Shown here: positions 43,700 to 52,204 of the stretch, piece after piece
Position numbering within the stretch: the first letter of the stretch is position 1
Layout: each line of letters begins with the position of its first letter
NCBI RefSeq assembly: GCF_006442815.1
Contig: NZ_VFVL01000035.1
Span: forward strand, 1-61,744
Origin: Mesorhizobium sp. B2-4-3
GTDB lineage: Bacteria > Pseudomonadota > Alphaproteobacteria > Rhizobiales > Rhizobiaceae
Reading direction: 5' to 3'
DNA: 61,744 bases
The notes under the pieces: model-generated
Databases searched by the model: none
What the model saw: only the letters and a program-made list of their open reading frames with translations
What the model was told of the DNA's origin: nothing
Made by a program: the position numbers and the translations under genes

Positions 43700-44311
43700 G
43701 TGCCCGACCGGGAAATGACCGCTGAAGCGACGCGCGACGCGCCGGCGCCAAAGCCGTTGCGCGCCGATGCGCAACGCAACCGCGACAGACTGGTCGAGGT
43801 GGCGGCGCAGACTTTCGCGAGCGACGGCGTCGATGCCTCGCTGGAGGAGATCGCCAAGCGGGCAGGGGTCGGCATCGGCACGCTCTACCGCCATTTCCCG
43901 ACGCGCGAGCATCTGGTCGAGGTGGTCTATCGCCGCGAGGTGGAAGGGCTCTGCCAGGCGGCTGACGAACTGGCGCGCGAGCATCCGGCCGATGTCGCGC
44001 TGGAGTTCTGGATGCAGCGCTTCGTCGACTACATCGCGACCAAGCGTGGCCTCGCCACCAGCCTGCGCCTATTGCTCACCACCAACTCGACGCTGTTCTC
44101 CGACACGTCCGGCCGCGTCTCCGGCGCCATGCGAGGCCTGATCGAGGCCGCCGCCGCCTCGGGGAAAATCCGCGCCGATGTCGACGCCTCCGATGTGATG
44201 CACGCGCTGGGCGGCATCTACTCCGCGCCGAACACGCCAGACTGGCGCGAACGGTCGGGGCGGCTGGTGAAGCTTCTGATGGATGGCTTGCGGTTCGGGG
44301 CGAGGGGCTAA
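43700..44311 (+). CDS. TetR-family transcriptional repressor
   Basis: 203 residues. HTH at about 20-65: EEIAKRAGVGIGTLYRHFPT with the usual Y-R-H-F end. The C-terminal domain (TetR_C type with DVALEFWMQRFVDYIA) resembles controllers of oxidoreductase genes. The start is taken as GTG 43700 because GGAG lies 6 nt upstream; ATG 43715 has no such site. Probably represses itself and the divergent aldehyde oxidoreductase operon through the palindrome. Confidence 0.88.
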   Translation: MPDREMTAEATRDAPAPKPLRADAQRNRDRLVEVAAQTFASDGVDASLEEIAKRAGVGIGTLYRHFPTREHLVEVVYRREVEGLCQAADELAREHPADVALEFWMQRFVDYIATKRGLATSLRLLLTTNSTLFSDTSGRVSGAMRGLIEAAAASGKIRADVDASDVMHALGGIYSAPNTPDWRERSGRLVKLLMDGLRFGARG

Positions 44312-44353
44312 CCTTCCCCTTCTCTGCTGTGGGCGGAGCCGGCGGCGAAATAA

Positions 44354-44882
44354 CCAATCTCCCCCCTCGTGGGGGAGATGTCCGGCAGGACAGAGGGGGG
44401 CGCTGTCCCGCCGACCTCTCAGGCAAGGCCGGCTGCTATTACGATGTGCTGACACACATCGTCGATGTCGCGCATAACGTCGTCATTCCAGAAGCGCAGG
44501 ACGGTCCAGCCATCCAGCTCCAAGCGCTTGGTTCTGGTCTCGTCGGCGAAGGTGATGTCGGCATCTCCATGCTGTGATCCATCACTTCCACGATCAGCTT
44601 CTTCTTCGGGCAAGCGAAGTCGACGATATAGCCCGCGACCGGCAACTGCCTGCGAAAGCCCAAACCCATCAGCCGGTGAGCACGAAGCTCGTTCCAAAGC
44701 TTCAGTTCAGCGTCGGTCATGACTTTGCGCATCGATTTCGCGTTGGCTCGATGTCGAGGTGGGAGTGGTGTATGCGGCATGGGTGCATTAGACCGAGGCA
44801 GGTTCACCTGCGTTTCTACTCTACGGCGCCCCCCTCTGTCCTGCCGGACATCTCCCCCACGAGGGGGGAGATTGGCAGCTTC
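44354..44882. mobile_element. R1 inverted-repeat unit carrying a DUF559 nuclease pseudogene
   Basis: R1 copies at about 44354-44420 (GTCC-GGCA-GGAC at 44380-44391) and 44815-44882 (GTCC-TGCC-GGAC at 44838-44849) face each other and enclose only the DUF559 gene. The gene's stop codon lies within the tail of the left repeat. Right extension: CTCTACGGCGCC. Confidence 0.65.
44419..44780 (-). pseudogene. DUF559 endonuclease (Vsr-like fold), frameshifted
   Basis: Frame one gives MTDAELKLWNELRAHRLMGL, FRRQLPVAGYIVDFACPKKK and LIVEV. After a missing base near 44584 a second frame continues DGSQHGDADITFADETRTKR, LELDGWTVLRFWNDDVMRDI and DDVCQHI. Together they cover the whole DUF559 domain with its D...E.D/Q-H-like catalytic residues. 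Functional copies are small single-domain nucleases with a Vsr-like PD-(D/E)XK fold. This copy is broken unless the missing base is a sequencing error. Confidence 0.78.
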
Positions 44883-44973
44883 GGCGCCGCGCCGTCTTCT
44901 CTATCACTGACTGGCATTCCCCAATCCACGGCCTACATAGTCGGCACCACCCTCCCTCCTAAAAGGATCCCCC

Positions 44974-45804
44974 ATGTCCGAACAGCTCACATTGAACGAC
45001 GGCGCCGCCATCCCGCAGATTGGGCTCGGCGTGTGGCAGGTCGATCCCGACATCACGGCCAAGGTCGTTCGCTGGGGCGTCGAGGCCGGCTACAGGCTGA
45101 TCGATACCGCCGAGGGTTATCGCAACGAGGAAGGCGTCGGCGAGGCGATCCGCGCCGCCGGCGTGCCGCGCGGCGAGCTGTTCGTCACCTCCAAGCTGCG
45201 CAACGGCGCGCACCAGCGTGACGCAGCGTTGCGCGCCTTCGACGACACGATGCAGAAGCTCGGCATCGACAGGATCGACCTTTTCCTCATCCACTGGCCG
45301 GTGCCCAGCCAGGACAAATATGTCGAGGCCTGGAAGACGCTGGTCGAGTTGCAGAAGGCCGGGCGCATCAAGTCGGTCGGCGTGTCGAACTTCAACCGGG
45401 ATCATCTGGAGCGCATCATCGGCGAGACCGGCGTGACGCCGGTCGTCAACCAGATCGAATTGCATCCGCGCTTCCAGCAGCGCGACAAGCGCGATTTTCA
45501 CGCCAGGCACAACATCCGTATCGAGAGCTGGAGCCCGCTGGGCAGCGGCCGACTGCTTTCCGACCCGACGCTGGAGAAGCTGGCGAAGAAGCATGGCAAG
45601 TCGGTGGCGCAGGTGATCATCCGCTGGCATTTGCAGGAAGGGCTGATCGTCATCCCGAAGTCGATCCACCAGGAGCGCATCGCCGGCAATTTCGACGTCT
45701 TCGGTTTCGAATTGGACGCGGACGACATGCAGACCATCCATGGCCTGGATTCGCGTGATGGCCGGACGGGGCCTGATCCGGCCACGGCGGCGTTTTTGTT
45801 CTGA
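44974..45804 (+). CDS. aldo-keto reductase
   Basis: 276 residues. Catalytic tetrad pieces: Asp and Tyr in DTAEGYRNE (about residues 44 and 49), Lys in FVTSKL (about 74), His in LIHWP (about 107). Cofactor binding motif IPKSIHQERI near the end. Cytoplasmic NADPH-dependent reductase of aldehydes, similar to 2,5-diketogluconate reductases. Single gene. Confidence 0.9.
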   Translation: MSEQLTLNDGAAIPQIGLGVWQVDPDITAKVVRWGVEAGYRLIDTAEGYRNEEGVGEAIRAAGVPRGELFVTSKLRNGAHQRDAALRAFDDTMQKLGIDRIDLFLIHWPVPSQDKYVEAWKTLVELQKAGRIKSVGVSNFNRDHLERIIGETGVTPVVNQIELHPRFQQRDKRDFHARHNIRIESWSPLGSGRLLSDPTLEKLAKKHGKSVAQVIIRWHLQEGLIVIPKSIHQERIAGNFDVFGFELDADDMQTIHGLDSRDGRTGPDPATAAFLF

Positions 45805-45813
45805 GGATTAGGC

Positions 45814-45850
45814 TCCACCTTCTCCCACAAGGGGAGAAGGCAAGGGGCGC
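45814..45850. repeat. short palindrome CTTCTCCCACAAGGGGAGAAGG (R1-related)
   Basis: CTTCTCCC pairs with GGGGAGAAG after the aldo-keto reductase stop. It resembles the first R1 hairpin but has a different flank (GCAAGGGGCGCC) and no second hairpin. Confidence 0.5.
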
Positions 45851-45851
45851 C

Positions 45852-46151
45852 CTAAATCCCGTCGCCGTCCACCAGCGGCACGTCATCTCCCTCCCAGGGG
45901 CTCGGCATCGACCCGCGCCCTGCGGTAGGCAGCGGCATCCAGCATCTGAGTTCCGGTTCTGCATATTCGACGATGCGGCCGGGCGAGGAGTCCGACGCCC
46001 GCCAGCCTTCCTCGCCGAACTGGTCGGCGCGTGACCAATAGGCCATGTCGACCTCGGCTGGTCCCTGCTCGGAGGAGCGCACCGTCACCAGGATGCGGCT
46101 GCCGTCCCGCGGCGCACTCGCCATGTTGCGCCACTGTTCGGTCTCGTCCAT
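45852..46151 (-). CDS. hypothetical protein
   Basis: 99 residues. The piece WRNMASAPRDGSRILVTVRS, followed by AYWSRADQFGEEGWRASDSS, is the pattern of the small 'W..i..AP.DG..i' proteins (DUF551-like) found in phage and Rhizobiales. The end, CWMPLPTA, is also typical. Function unknown. Confidence 0.65.
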   Translation of the reverse strand: MDETEQWRNMASAPRDGSRILVTVRSSEQGPAEVDMAYWSRADQFGEEGWRASDSSPGRIVEYAEPELRCWMPLPTAGRGSMPSPWEGDDVPLVDGDGI

Positions 46152-46267
46152 GCGATCTCCTCCTGCTGAACCAATTCCAGAAGAACCGGCCGTCGCAATA
46201 GTCGCCGCCCGCCGGGAACGGGTCAACCCGAACTTGGAGCGCGACAGGCAATTCATTCACAGCTAAT

Positions 46268-47197
46268 ATGTCATTGGCCGCAATCGGACAGACGACGATG
46301 GACGAAGGATTGCTGTCTCCGGTGACCCGTCTCGGGCCGGTCCATCTCAGGGTGACCGACATGCCGGCGGCCTTGAACGTCTGGCGCGACGCGCTTGGGT
46401 TGGCGCTGCTTGGCGAGGACGCCACCATGGCGGAGCTTGGCGCCGGCGGCCGGACGCTGATCGTGCTGCATGCCGGCGCGGAGACACCGCTGCCGCAGAA
46501 GTCGCGCGATCTCTTCCATGTCGCCATCCATATCACCAGCCGCCGCGATCTCGCGCATACAGCGGCCCGCCTCAAGGCATCTGGCTTACGGTCCAGCGCC
46601 CAGGATCACCTGGTTTCGCAATCGCTCTATGTCTCCGACCCCTCCGGCAACGGTATCGAGATCTGCTTCGACACGCCGGAGCGCTTGCTGCGCCGCGAAG
46701 TGTCGCCCAACGGCCGCGTGACGCTGATTGCCACCGACGGCAGCGCGCATTCGGGGCTCGAGCCGCTGGACGTGTCGGGCCTGCTGCGCGACCTCGGCAA
46801 CTCCGGCCATATCGAGCCGAAGATGGCGCAGGATGCCTTTATCGGCCACATCCATTTGCGCGCCCGCGCGCCCGAGATGCTGATGAAATTCTATCTCGGC
46901 GTGCTCGGCTTCCGGCCGCATATCCAGTCCCGGACCTTCGGCATGTTCGACTGCGGCACGGAGCGCCGCGCCCATATGGTGGCCTTCAACATCTGGGCGC
47001 GCGACGAGCTGCGCGAGCCGCCGCCGGGTGCCGCCGGCCTCGACCATTTCACCATCGAGCTTGGCTCGGCGCAGGAGCTCGCCGCCGTGGAGCGCAGGCT
47101 CGAAGCGGCCGACATACCGGCGAAAAGGGACGGTCCCGTTATCTCGACCGCCGATCCGGAAGGCAACCGCCTGCGGCTCGTGGTCCAGGGAGATTGA
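46268..47197 (+). CDS. VOC-family extradiol dioxygenase-like protein (CatE type)
   Basis: 309 residues, two VOC modules. First: GPVHLRVTDMPAALNVWRDA with VAIHITSRRDLAHTAARLKA and SLYVSDPSGNGIEICFD. Second: HIHLRARAPEMLMKFYLGVL, LDHFTIELGSAQELAAVERR and a final metal-site region lacking the usual Glu. His residues at HLRV and HVAIH could bind iron. Related to catechol 2,3-dioxygenase-like CatE. An ATG at 46298 is a second possible start. Confidence 0.85.
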   Translation: MSLAAIGQTTMDEGLLSPVTRLGPVHLRVTDMPAALNVWRDALGLALLGEDATMAELGAGGRTLIVLHAGAETPLPQKSRDLFHVAIHITSRRDLAHTAARLKASGLRSSAQDHLVSQSLYVSDPSGNGIEICFDTPERLLRREVSPNGRVTLIATDGSAHSGLEPLDVSGLLRDLGNSGHIEPKMAQDAFIGHIHLRARAPEMLMKFYLGVLGFRPHIQSRTFGMFDCGTERRAHMVAFNIWARDELREPPPGAAGLDHFTIELGSAQELAAVERRLEAADIPAKRDGPVISTADPEGNRLRLVVQGD

Positions 47198-47237
47198 TCG
47201 CAACCGCTTGAAGACGGGGAGAAGCGGAGGAGGGGAA

Positions 47238-47840
47238 ATGTCGCTCAAGGTGATTGGAGCCGGCTTCGGCCGGACCGGGACTGATTCGATGCGCGAGGCG
47301 CTGACCATGCTCGGCTTCGGCCCTTGCCATCATATGTCGGAGGTGATGGCGCATGAGGAGCAGAAGCTGCTCTGGCGGGCGCTGGCCAAGGGCGCCGCGC
47401 CCGACTGGGACAGGCTCTTTGCCGGTTATAAATCCTGCGTCGACTGGCCCTCGGCGCATTACTGGCGCGATCTGATCGAAATCTATCCCCAGGCGCGCGT
47501 CATCCTCACCTGGCGCTCGCCCGAAAGCTGGTGGGAGAGTTTCGAAAAGACGCTCCTGCCCGCCATCGCCGGCAGCATGGACCGGGACTCGCTCGGCATC
47601 TCGCTCGTGTCGAAACAGGTTTTTGATGGCCGCCCGCAGGATCGCGCCCATGCGATCGCGATCTACCGGGACAATGTCGAGGCGGTGCTGAACGCCGTGC
47701 CTACCGAACGTCTGCTGGTCCACAAGCTCGGCGACGGCTGGGCGCCGCTTTGCGCCCATCTAGGCATTCCCGTGCCGGACGAGCCCTATCCCAGCCGCAA
47801 CAGCACGCAGGAGTTCCGGTCGGCGCTTTCGCTGAGTTAG
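47238..47840 (+). CDS. sulfotransferase-family protein
   Basis: 200 residues. The PAPS-binding start GAGFGRTGTDSMREALTMLG and the ARVILTWRSPESWWESFEKT motif with the 3'-phosphate site mark the family that includes nodulation-linked and eukaryote-like sulfotransferases. Target unknown. AGGAGGGG precedes the ATG by 4-5 nt. It lies 40 bp after the dioxygenase-like gene and is probably co-transcribed. Confidence 0.8.
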   Translation: MSLKVIGAGFGRTGTDSMREALTMLGFGPCHHMSEVMAHEEQKLLWRALAKGAAPDWDRLFAGYKSCVDWPSAHYWRDLIEIYPQARVILTWRSPESWWESFEKTLLPAIAGSMDRDSLGISLVSKQVFDGRPQDRAHAIAIYRDNVEAVLNAVPTERLLVHKLGDGWAPLCAHLGIPVPDEPYPSRNSTQEFRSALSLS

Positions 47841-47933
47841 ACGAGTTCGAGTCGATGGACGCATGCATCCGAACTTTCCGGCCCCTCATCGCATCCTGTC
47901 TCTTGTGATATGATCAGGGCAGGGGATCAGGCC

Positions 47934-48899
47934 ATGGGGCAAGCCGGTTTTGATCGCGGTCGAGGCCAGCCCGATGCGGCGCTGGTGATGGCTGCGCGCT
48001 TCGGTGAGGCGCACGGTTTCGGTCTATTGTTCGAGCGCTACCGTCCGCAACTCCATGCCATGGCCCTGTCGATGCTGGGCTACACCGGCGATGCCGAGGA
48101 CGCGGTCCACGACACGTTCCTCACCGCGCTCGTCCGGCTGGACGGCCTTCGCGATCCCGCCGCCGTCGGCGGCTGGCTGCATTCGATCCTCAGGAACCAT
48201 TGCCTGATGGCGCTGCGCCGGCGCCGGCCCTGTGCCGGACCTGCCGAAACCGAGCGCGCATTCCGCGAGCTCGCCGACGAGGAACGCATCGAGAGCCGCA
48301 TCGAAAGCCGCGACCTGCGCGACTGGGTGTGGGCTGCGCTGGCGCATCTGCCGGAAATGCAACGTGCTACCGTGATGCTGCGCTATTTCGGCAGCTCGCC
48401 GGGCTACGAGGAGATATCGGCCATTCTGGGCGTGCCGGTGGGCACCGTGCGCAGCCGGCTGGCTGACGCCAAGATCAGGCTTTCGGAGTTGCTGCTTGCA
48501 TCGGCCGGCCTGCCCGACAGGGAGCATCAGAAGCTGGTGGCGGAGCGGCTGGCTTTCTACACCGAGGAATACCGCTCGCTGCAGCACGGCGGCAAGGAGC
48601 GTGTGCTTTCCCATTATGCCGAGGAGCTCGACATCGCCTTCGCCGGAGGGCCGCGCGGCATTGGGCGTCACCTGTTCGGCGAGGCCATCGACGAGGATGT
48701 CGGCGCCGGGGTTCGCCATGAGCCGGTGCGGGCGCTGGTCAGCGCCAACGTCACCGTGCTCGAGGGCGATTTCGTCAACCCGCCGGAGAACCCGTTCCAT
48801 TGCCCGCCAAGCTTCGCCGTCGTTTTGGTCCACGGCGAGCGCCAGGTGCGCGTGATGCGCGTCCACACCTGCGAACGGCCGCCGCGCCTCGAGGAATGA
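47934..48899 (+). CDS. ECF sigma factor with C-terminal SnoaL-like domain
   Basis: 321 residues. Sigma-2 region: LLFERYRPQLHAMALSMLGY and DAEDAVHDTFLTAL. Sigma-4 region: LAHLPEMQRATVMLRYFGSS and PVGTVRSRLADAKIRLSELL. A tail of about 130 residues has the NTF2/SnoaL-type layout; in ECF41-like sigmas such a domain regulates activity without an anti-sigma factor. The ECF41 signature DGGGK was not seen, so the exact group is open. ATG 47934 has AGGGGA upstream; ATG 47910 is possible. Confidence 0.85.
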   Translation: MGQAGFDRGRGQPDAALVMAARFGEAHGFGLLFERYRPQLHAMALSMLGYTGDAEDAVHDTFLTALVRLDGLRDPAAVGGWLHSILRNHCLMALRRRRPCAGPAETERAFRELADEERIESRIESRDLRDWVWAALAHLPEMQRATVMLRYFGSSPGYEEISAILGVPVGTVRSRLADAKIRLSELLLASAGLPDREHQKLVAERLAFYTEEYRSLQHGGKERVLSHYAEELDIAFAGGPRGIGRHLFGEAIDEDVGAGVRHEPVRALVSANVTVLEGDFVNPPENPFHCPPSFAVVLVHGERQVRVMRVHTCERPPRLEE

Positions 48900-48909
48900 C
48901 ATCTTCGTG

Positions 48910-48934
48910 AAGTTCGCCGGCCCGGCGAACTTTT
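48910..48934 (+). terminator. intrinsic terminator after the sigma-factor gene
   Basis: Perfect 11-bp stem: AAGTTCGCCGG at 48910-48920 with CCGGCGAACTT at 48922-48932, ending in TTTT. Confidence 0.8.
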
Positions 48935-48958
48935 CGATGCGCCCCATCATCCTGTCTA

Positions 48959-48985
48959 GGTCACGCGGCCGGTTGCCGGCGCGTC
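48959..48985 (+). promoter_or_regulatory. ECF41-like promoter before the CMD-like gene
   Basis: GGTCACG, 16 nt, CGTC. The published ECF41 consensus is TGTCACA-N16-CGTC; five of seven and four of four positions agree with exact spacing. It ends 24 bp before the ATG at 49009. Spacing and motif are seen; use by the neighbouring sigma factor is inferred. Confidence 0.6.
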
Positions 48986-49008
48986 AACCACAGCAAGGAG
49001 GAATTCCG

Positions 49009-49458
49009 ATGTTTGCCTTTCTCGCAGTCAGATTGAGCCGCGCCGTCGTTCTAGGCTCGCTTGCCATGCTCGCGACGCCGTTGCTTGCCCAGGCCGACGA
49101 TTACGATGCGACGCTGAAGGACATCCAGTCGACGATGGGCGGCGTGCCGAGCTTCGTGAAACAGTTCCCGAAGGCCGGTCTGCCCGGCGCCTGGGCCGAG
49201 GTCAAGGCCATCGAGCTCAGCGACAAGACGGCGCTGCCGCCGAAGGTCAAGTCGCTGATCTCGCTGGCGGTCGCCGCGCAGATCCCCTGCAGCTACTGTA
49301 TCTGGTCGGACACGCAGGACGCCAAGCGCGCCGGCGCCACCGACGAAGAGATCCAGGAAGCGGTCGCCATGGCGGCTCTGACCCGCCACTGGAGCACCAT
49401 CTTCAACGGCATGCAGGTCGACTTCGAGCAGTTCAAGAAGGAGATGGGCGGGCAGTGA
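49009..49458 (+). CDS. carboxymuconolactone decarboxylase/AhpD-like protein, exported
   Basis: 149 residues with a signal segment (AVVLGSLAMLATPLLAQADD). The CMD/AhpD core follows: SLISLAVAAQIPCSYCIWSD with the redox pair CSYC, and HWSTIFNGMQ. The AhpD-type CxxC plus His supports peroxidase-like or redox activity. COE-type genes (carboxymuconolactone decarboxylase, oxidoreductase, epimerase) are the known neighbours of ECF41 sigma factors, which fits the gene before it. Confidence 0.85.
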   Translation: MFAFLAVRLSRAVVLGSLAMLATPLLAQADDYDATLKDIQSTMGGVPSFVKQFPKAGLPGAWAEVKAIELSDKTALPPKVKSLISLAVAAQIPCSYCIWSDTQDAKRAGATDEEIQEAVAMAALTRHWSTIFNGMQVDFEQFKKEMGGQ

Positions 49459-49552
49459 GATAGTGAGGGATCAAGGGCTAGGGCAGTAGGGGAAACCACA
49501 GGCTATTGCTCCCTACTGCCTTAACTCCCCCCAACACAGGGAGACCACGCAC

Positions 49553-50938
49553 ATGACCGCCGCTCTTGCCACCGGCACCACCTTCCTGACCGCCACCCAA
49601 CTGGCGGCGGCGATCCGCGAGCGGCGTGTGAGCGCAAGCGAGGCGATGGAGGCGCAGCTGGAGCGGATCGCCGCCATCAATCCGCTCCTCAATGCCATCG
49701 TCACCCTCGACGAGAAGGCCGCGCGCGACGGCGCCAGGGTAGCCGACGAAGCCATTGCGCGCGGCAAGACCGTGGGCCCGCTGCACGGCGTTCCGGTTAC
49801 GCTGAAGGACGGCCACGCCACTGCCGGCATGCGCACCACGATCGGCCTGAGGGCCTGGGCCGACCATGTACCGACGGTTGACAGCACCATTGCCGCGCGC
49901 CTTCGCAAGGCCGGCGCCATCATCATCGGCAAGACCAATGTGCCGCCGAGGCTGCGCGACCTGCAGACCGTCAACCCGATCTTCGGCCGCACCGGCAATC
50001 CCTGGGATGTCACGCGCACGCCGGGTGGCTCCAGTGGCGGCGCGGCGGCGGCGGTAGCCGCGGGGCTTGCTCCGCTGGAGATCGGCAGCGACGCCGGCGG
50101 CTCGATCCGCGTGCCGGCGCATCTGTGCGGCGTCTATGGCTTCAAGCCGACGCAGGCAACCGTGCCGATCACCGGCAGCTATGCCGATCCGCCCGACATA
50201 CCGCGCAGCTTCCGATTGCTGTTCGACATAGGGCCTCTTGCACGTGACGTCGACGACCTCATCCTTGCCCACCGCGTCATCGCCGGCGCCGACGGCCTCG
50301 ACACCGAAGTGCCGCCGGTGGCGACGGACGAGGAGCCGGAGCCGCCGCTCGACCGGCTGCGCATCGCCTTCGCGCCGGAATTCCCCGGCGTGCCGACCGC
50401 TCGCGACATCGCCGATGCGATTGCCGGTCTTGCCAGCGCGATCGACGCTGGCGGCGCACGGGTCGGACAGGCCCTGCCGTCACATGATTTCGCCGCAGAG
50501 CGGGCGCTGTTTTCGGACTTCATCACCTGGTATTCGCAGGCCTTTCAGCCGCCGCCGGAAAACTCCCCCACGCTGTCGGCCTATCTCGAGGCGCTCAATC
50601 AGAGGGACGAATTCATCTACGCATGGGAGCGCTTCTTTGGCGATTGGGACGTGCTCGTCTGTCCGGCGATGATGTGCACCGCCTTCCGCCACCGGGAGAT
50701 GGGAATGCCGATTCCGGTCGATGGTGTCGAGACGCCCTATTGGAGCGCGCTCAGCCACGCCTGTCGCTTCAACCTGACAGGTCATCCGGCCGTCGTCATT
50801 CCGATCGGCCTCGACCGAGAAGGCCTGCCGATCGGCGCTCAGCTCGTCGGCCGCCGCCATTCGGACATGAAGCTGCTGGCGGCCGCCAAGGCGCTGTCGC
50901 GCCTGACCGACGGCTTTGTCAGGCCGCCGGGATTGTGA
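49553..50938 (+). CDS. amidase-signature family amidase
   Basis: 461 residues. Ser-cisSer-Lys triad: Lys in VTLKDGHA (about residue 85), cis-Ser in PGGSSGGAAA (about 160), nucleophile Ser in GSDAGGSIRVPAHLCG (about 184). Hydrolyses amides in the cytoplasm; substrate unknown. Start ATG 49553 has GGGAGACC upstream. Confidence 0.9.
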   Translation: MTAALATGTTFLTATQLAAAIRERRVSASEAMEAQLERIAAINPLLNAIVTLDEKAARDGARVADEAIARGKTVGPLHGVPVTLKDGHATAGMRTTIGLRAWADHVPTVDSTIAARLRKAGAIIIGKTNVPPRLRDLQTVNPIFGRTGNPWDVTRTPGGSSGGAAAAVAAGLAPLEIGSDAGGSIRVPAHLCGVYGFKPTQATVPITGSYADPPDIPRSFRLLFDIGPLARDVDDLILAHRVIAGADGLDTEVPPVATDEEPEPPLDRLRIAFAPEFPGVPTARDIADAIAGLASAIDAGGARVGQALPSHDFAAERALFSDFITWYSQAFQPPPENSPTLSAYLEALNQRDEFIYAWERFFGDWDVLVCPAMMCTAFRHREMGMPIPVDGVETPYWSALSHACRFNLTGHPAVVIPIGLDREGLPIGAQLVGRRHSDMKLLAAAKALSRLTDGFVRPPGL

Positions 50939-50990
50939 TCGCGCGGCACGCTCCAGCAAGCATGGCTAAAGTGCTTGCCACGCCGCTGTT

Positions 50991-51767
50991 TCACACATGC
51001 ACGTCGCCGAAGGACAGCTCGCCGTCATCGGCGCGGACCAGGAACGCCGCGGCCAGCAGCGCGAGGTAGCAGCCGGCCACCCCGCACACGACGACGACGC
51101 CGGGGATGGGGCCCAGTGTCGCCACCCGGAACGTGTCGACGAGCGAGGCACCGAAGCCGATGGGTGAACCGTCGCGCGACAGGCTCGGCGTGGTGATCTT
51201 CAGGATCCAGGCAAGCAGCAGGATCGTGTACATGAAGATGTAGTTGCGGCGCAGCCGCCTGATCAGCGCCGCGCGCTGCGTGATCAGGAAACGCGGCGAG
51301 CGCAGGCCTTCGCCGAGGATGGCGAGCCAGTTGGAAGCGTAATCCGGCTGCGGCGAAAAGATCTGCGCGAAATAATAGCGCTCGAACTGCCGCACGCGGG
51401 CGCGGTAGACGTCGAAAAAGCGATAGCGCCGCGCCTCGATCCACAACAACAGCGTGATCAGGAGCATGGCGAACAACAGCACGCCGTGATGCGCGGAGGG
51501 GGTCGACAGCGACACCGACAGCATCGCCGCCACCACGGTGATCGCCCAGTTGCTGGTGCGGTCGAGCCGGTCGCGCCAGCCGGCCATGCGCGCGATCTCG
51601 GCGCGATGGAAATGCGACAGCGTCGTGGTGAATTCGGGGGAGCTGAGCTTCAGCGCCAGCGTGTCGGAAGCGCGCGGCGGCGCGGCCTTCTCTGTTGATC
51701 TTACCGGCGCAGCCGCCTCTGTCGGCCAAGCCGCGTCGGTTGGTTTTGTGGCCCTTGTCTGGGACAT
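50991..51767 (-). CDS. DUF2270 membrane protein
   Basis: 258 residues. A disordered N-terminus is followed by FHRAEIARMAGWRDRLDRTS, NWAITVVAAMLSVSLSTPSA, LLWIEARRYRFFDVYRARVR and two C-terminal helices: the DUF2270 signature. Inner-membrane protein of unknown function with four predicted helices. ATG 51767 is preferred over 51842. Confidence 0.85.
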   Translation of the reverse strand: MSQTRATKPTDAAWPTEAAAPVRSTEKAAPPRASDTLALKLSSPEFTTTLSHFHRAEIARMAGWRDRLDRTSNWAITVVAAMLSVSLSTPSAHHGVLLFAMLLITLLLWIEARRYRFFDVYRARVRQFERYYFAQIFSPQPDYASNWLAILGEGLRSPRFLITQRAALIRRLRRNYIFMYTILLLAWILKITTPSLSRDGSPIGFGASLVDTFRVATLGPIPGVVVVCGVAGCYLALLAAAFLVRADDGELSFGDVHV

Positions 51768-51887
51768 CCCTCTGCCATGCGCCTCCCACCGCCATGGCCG
51801 ACCGCCCCGACTTGAGATCGGCCGGCCACACCCAATCCTCATAACGTGCGGCCGGCCAGAATGTTCCCGCCTTTTCAGGCGGATAAG

Positions 51888-52094
51888 TCAGGATGCAAGC
51901 GGGGGAAGACCACCATTCGCGCGCCGCGGAAAGGGCAGCACATCGGCTATCGGCCTGGCATGCTGGGCTGCCGCCACCGCATCGATCACAAGGTCGAGCG
52001 CCGCAAGCGCCGCGCGGCTCGTTTCATCGTCGCCGCGCAGGTAATGGCAGGCCCGATCGAGGTGCAGGTGGGCGGCGGCAAAGTCGCTTTTCAT
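51888..52094 (-). CDS. small hypothetical helical protein
   Basis: 68 residues: SDFAAAHLHLDRACHYLRGD then TSRAALAALDLVIDAVAAAQ. A helical pair with unknown role. GGAG lies 5 nt before ATG 52094; the upstream ATG 52118 has none. Common as a small cytosolic protein in Rhizobiales. Confidence 0.65.
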   Translation of the reverse strand: MKSDFAAAHLHLDRACHYLRGDDETSRAALAALDLVIDAVAAAQHARPIADVLPFPRRANGGLPPLAS

Positions 52095-52204
52095 TAGCTT
52101 CTCCTTGTTGCCCGCCACGGCGCGACCATCGCCGAGTCGATTTACCGGGAAGCAAAGATCGGCGGTGGCATTTGATTAGAATTGTAGGATACGGCGCCGG
52201 AACT

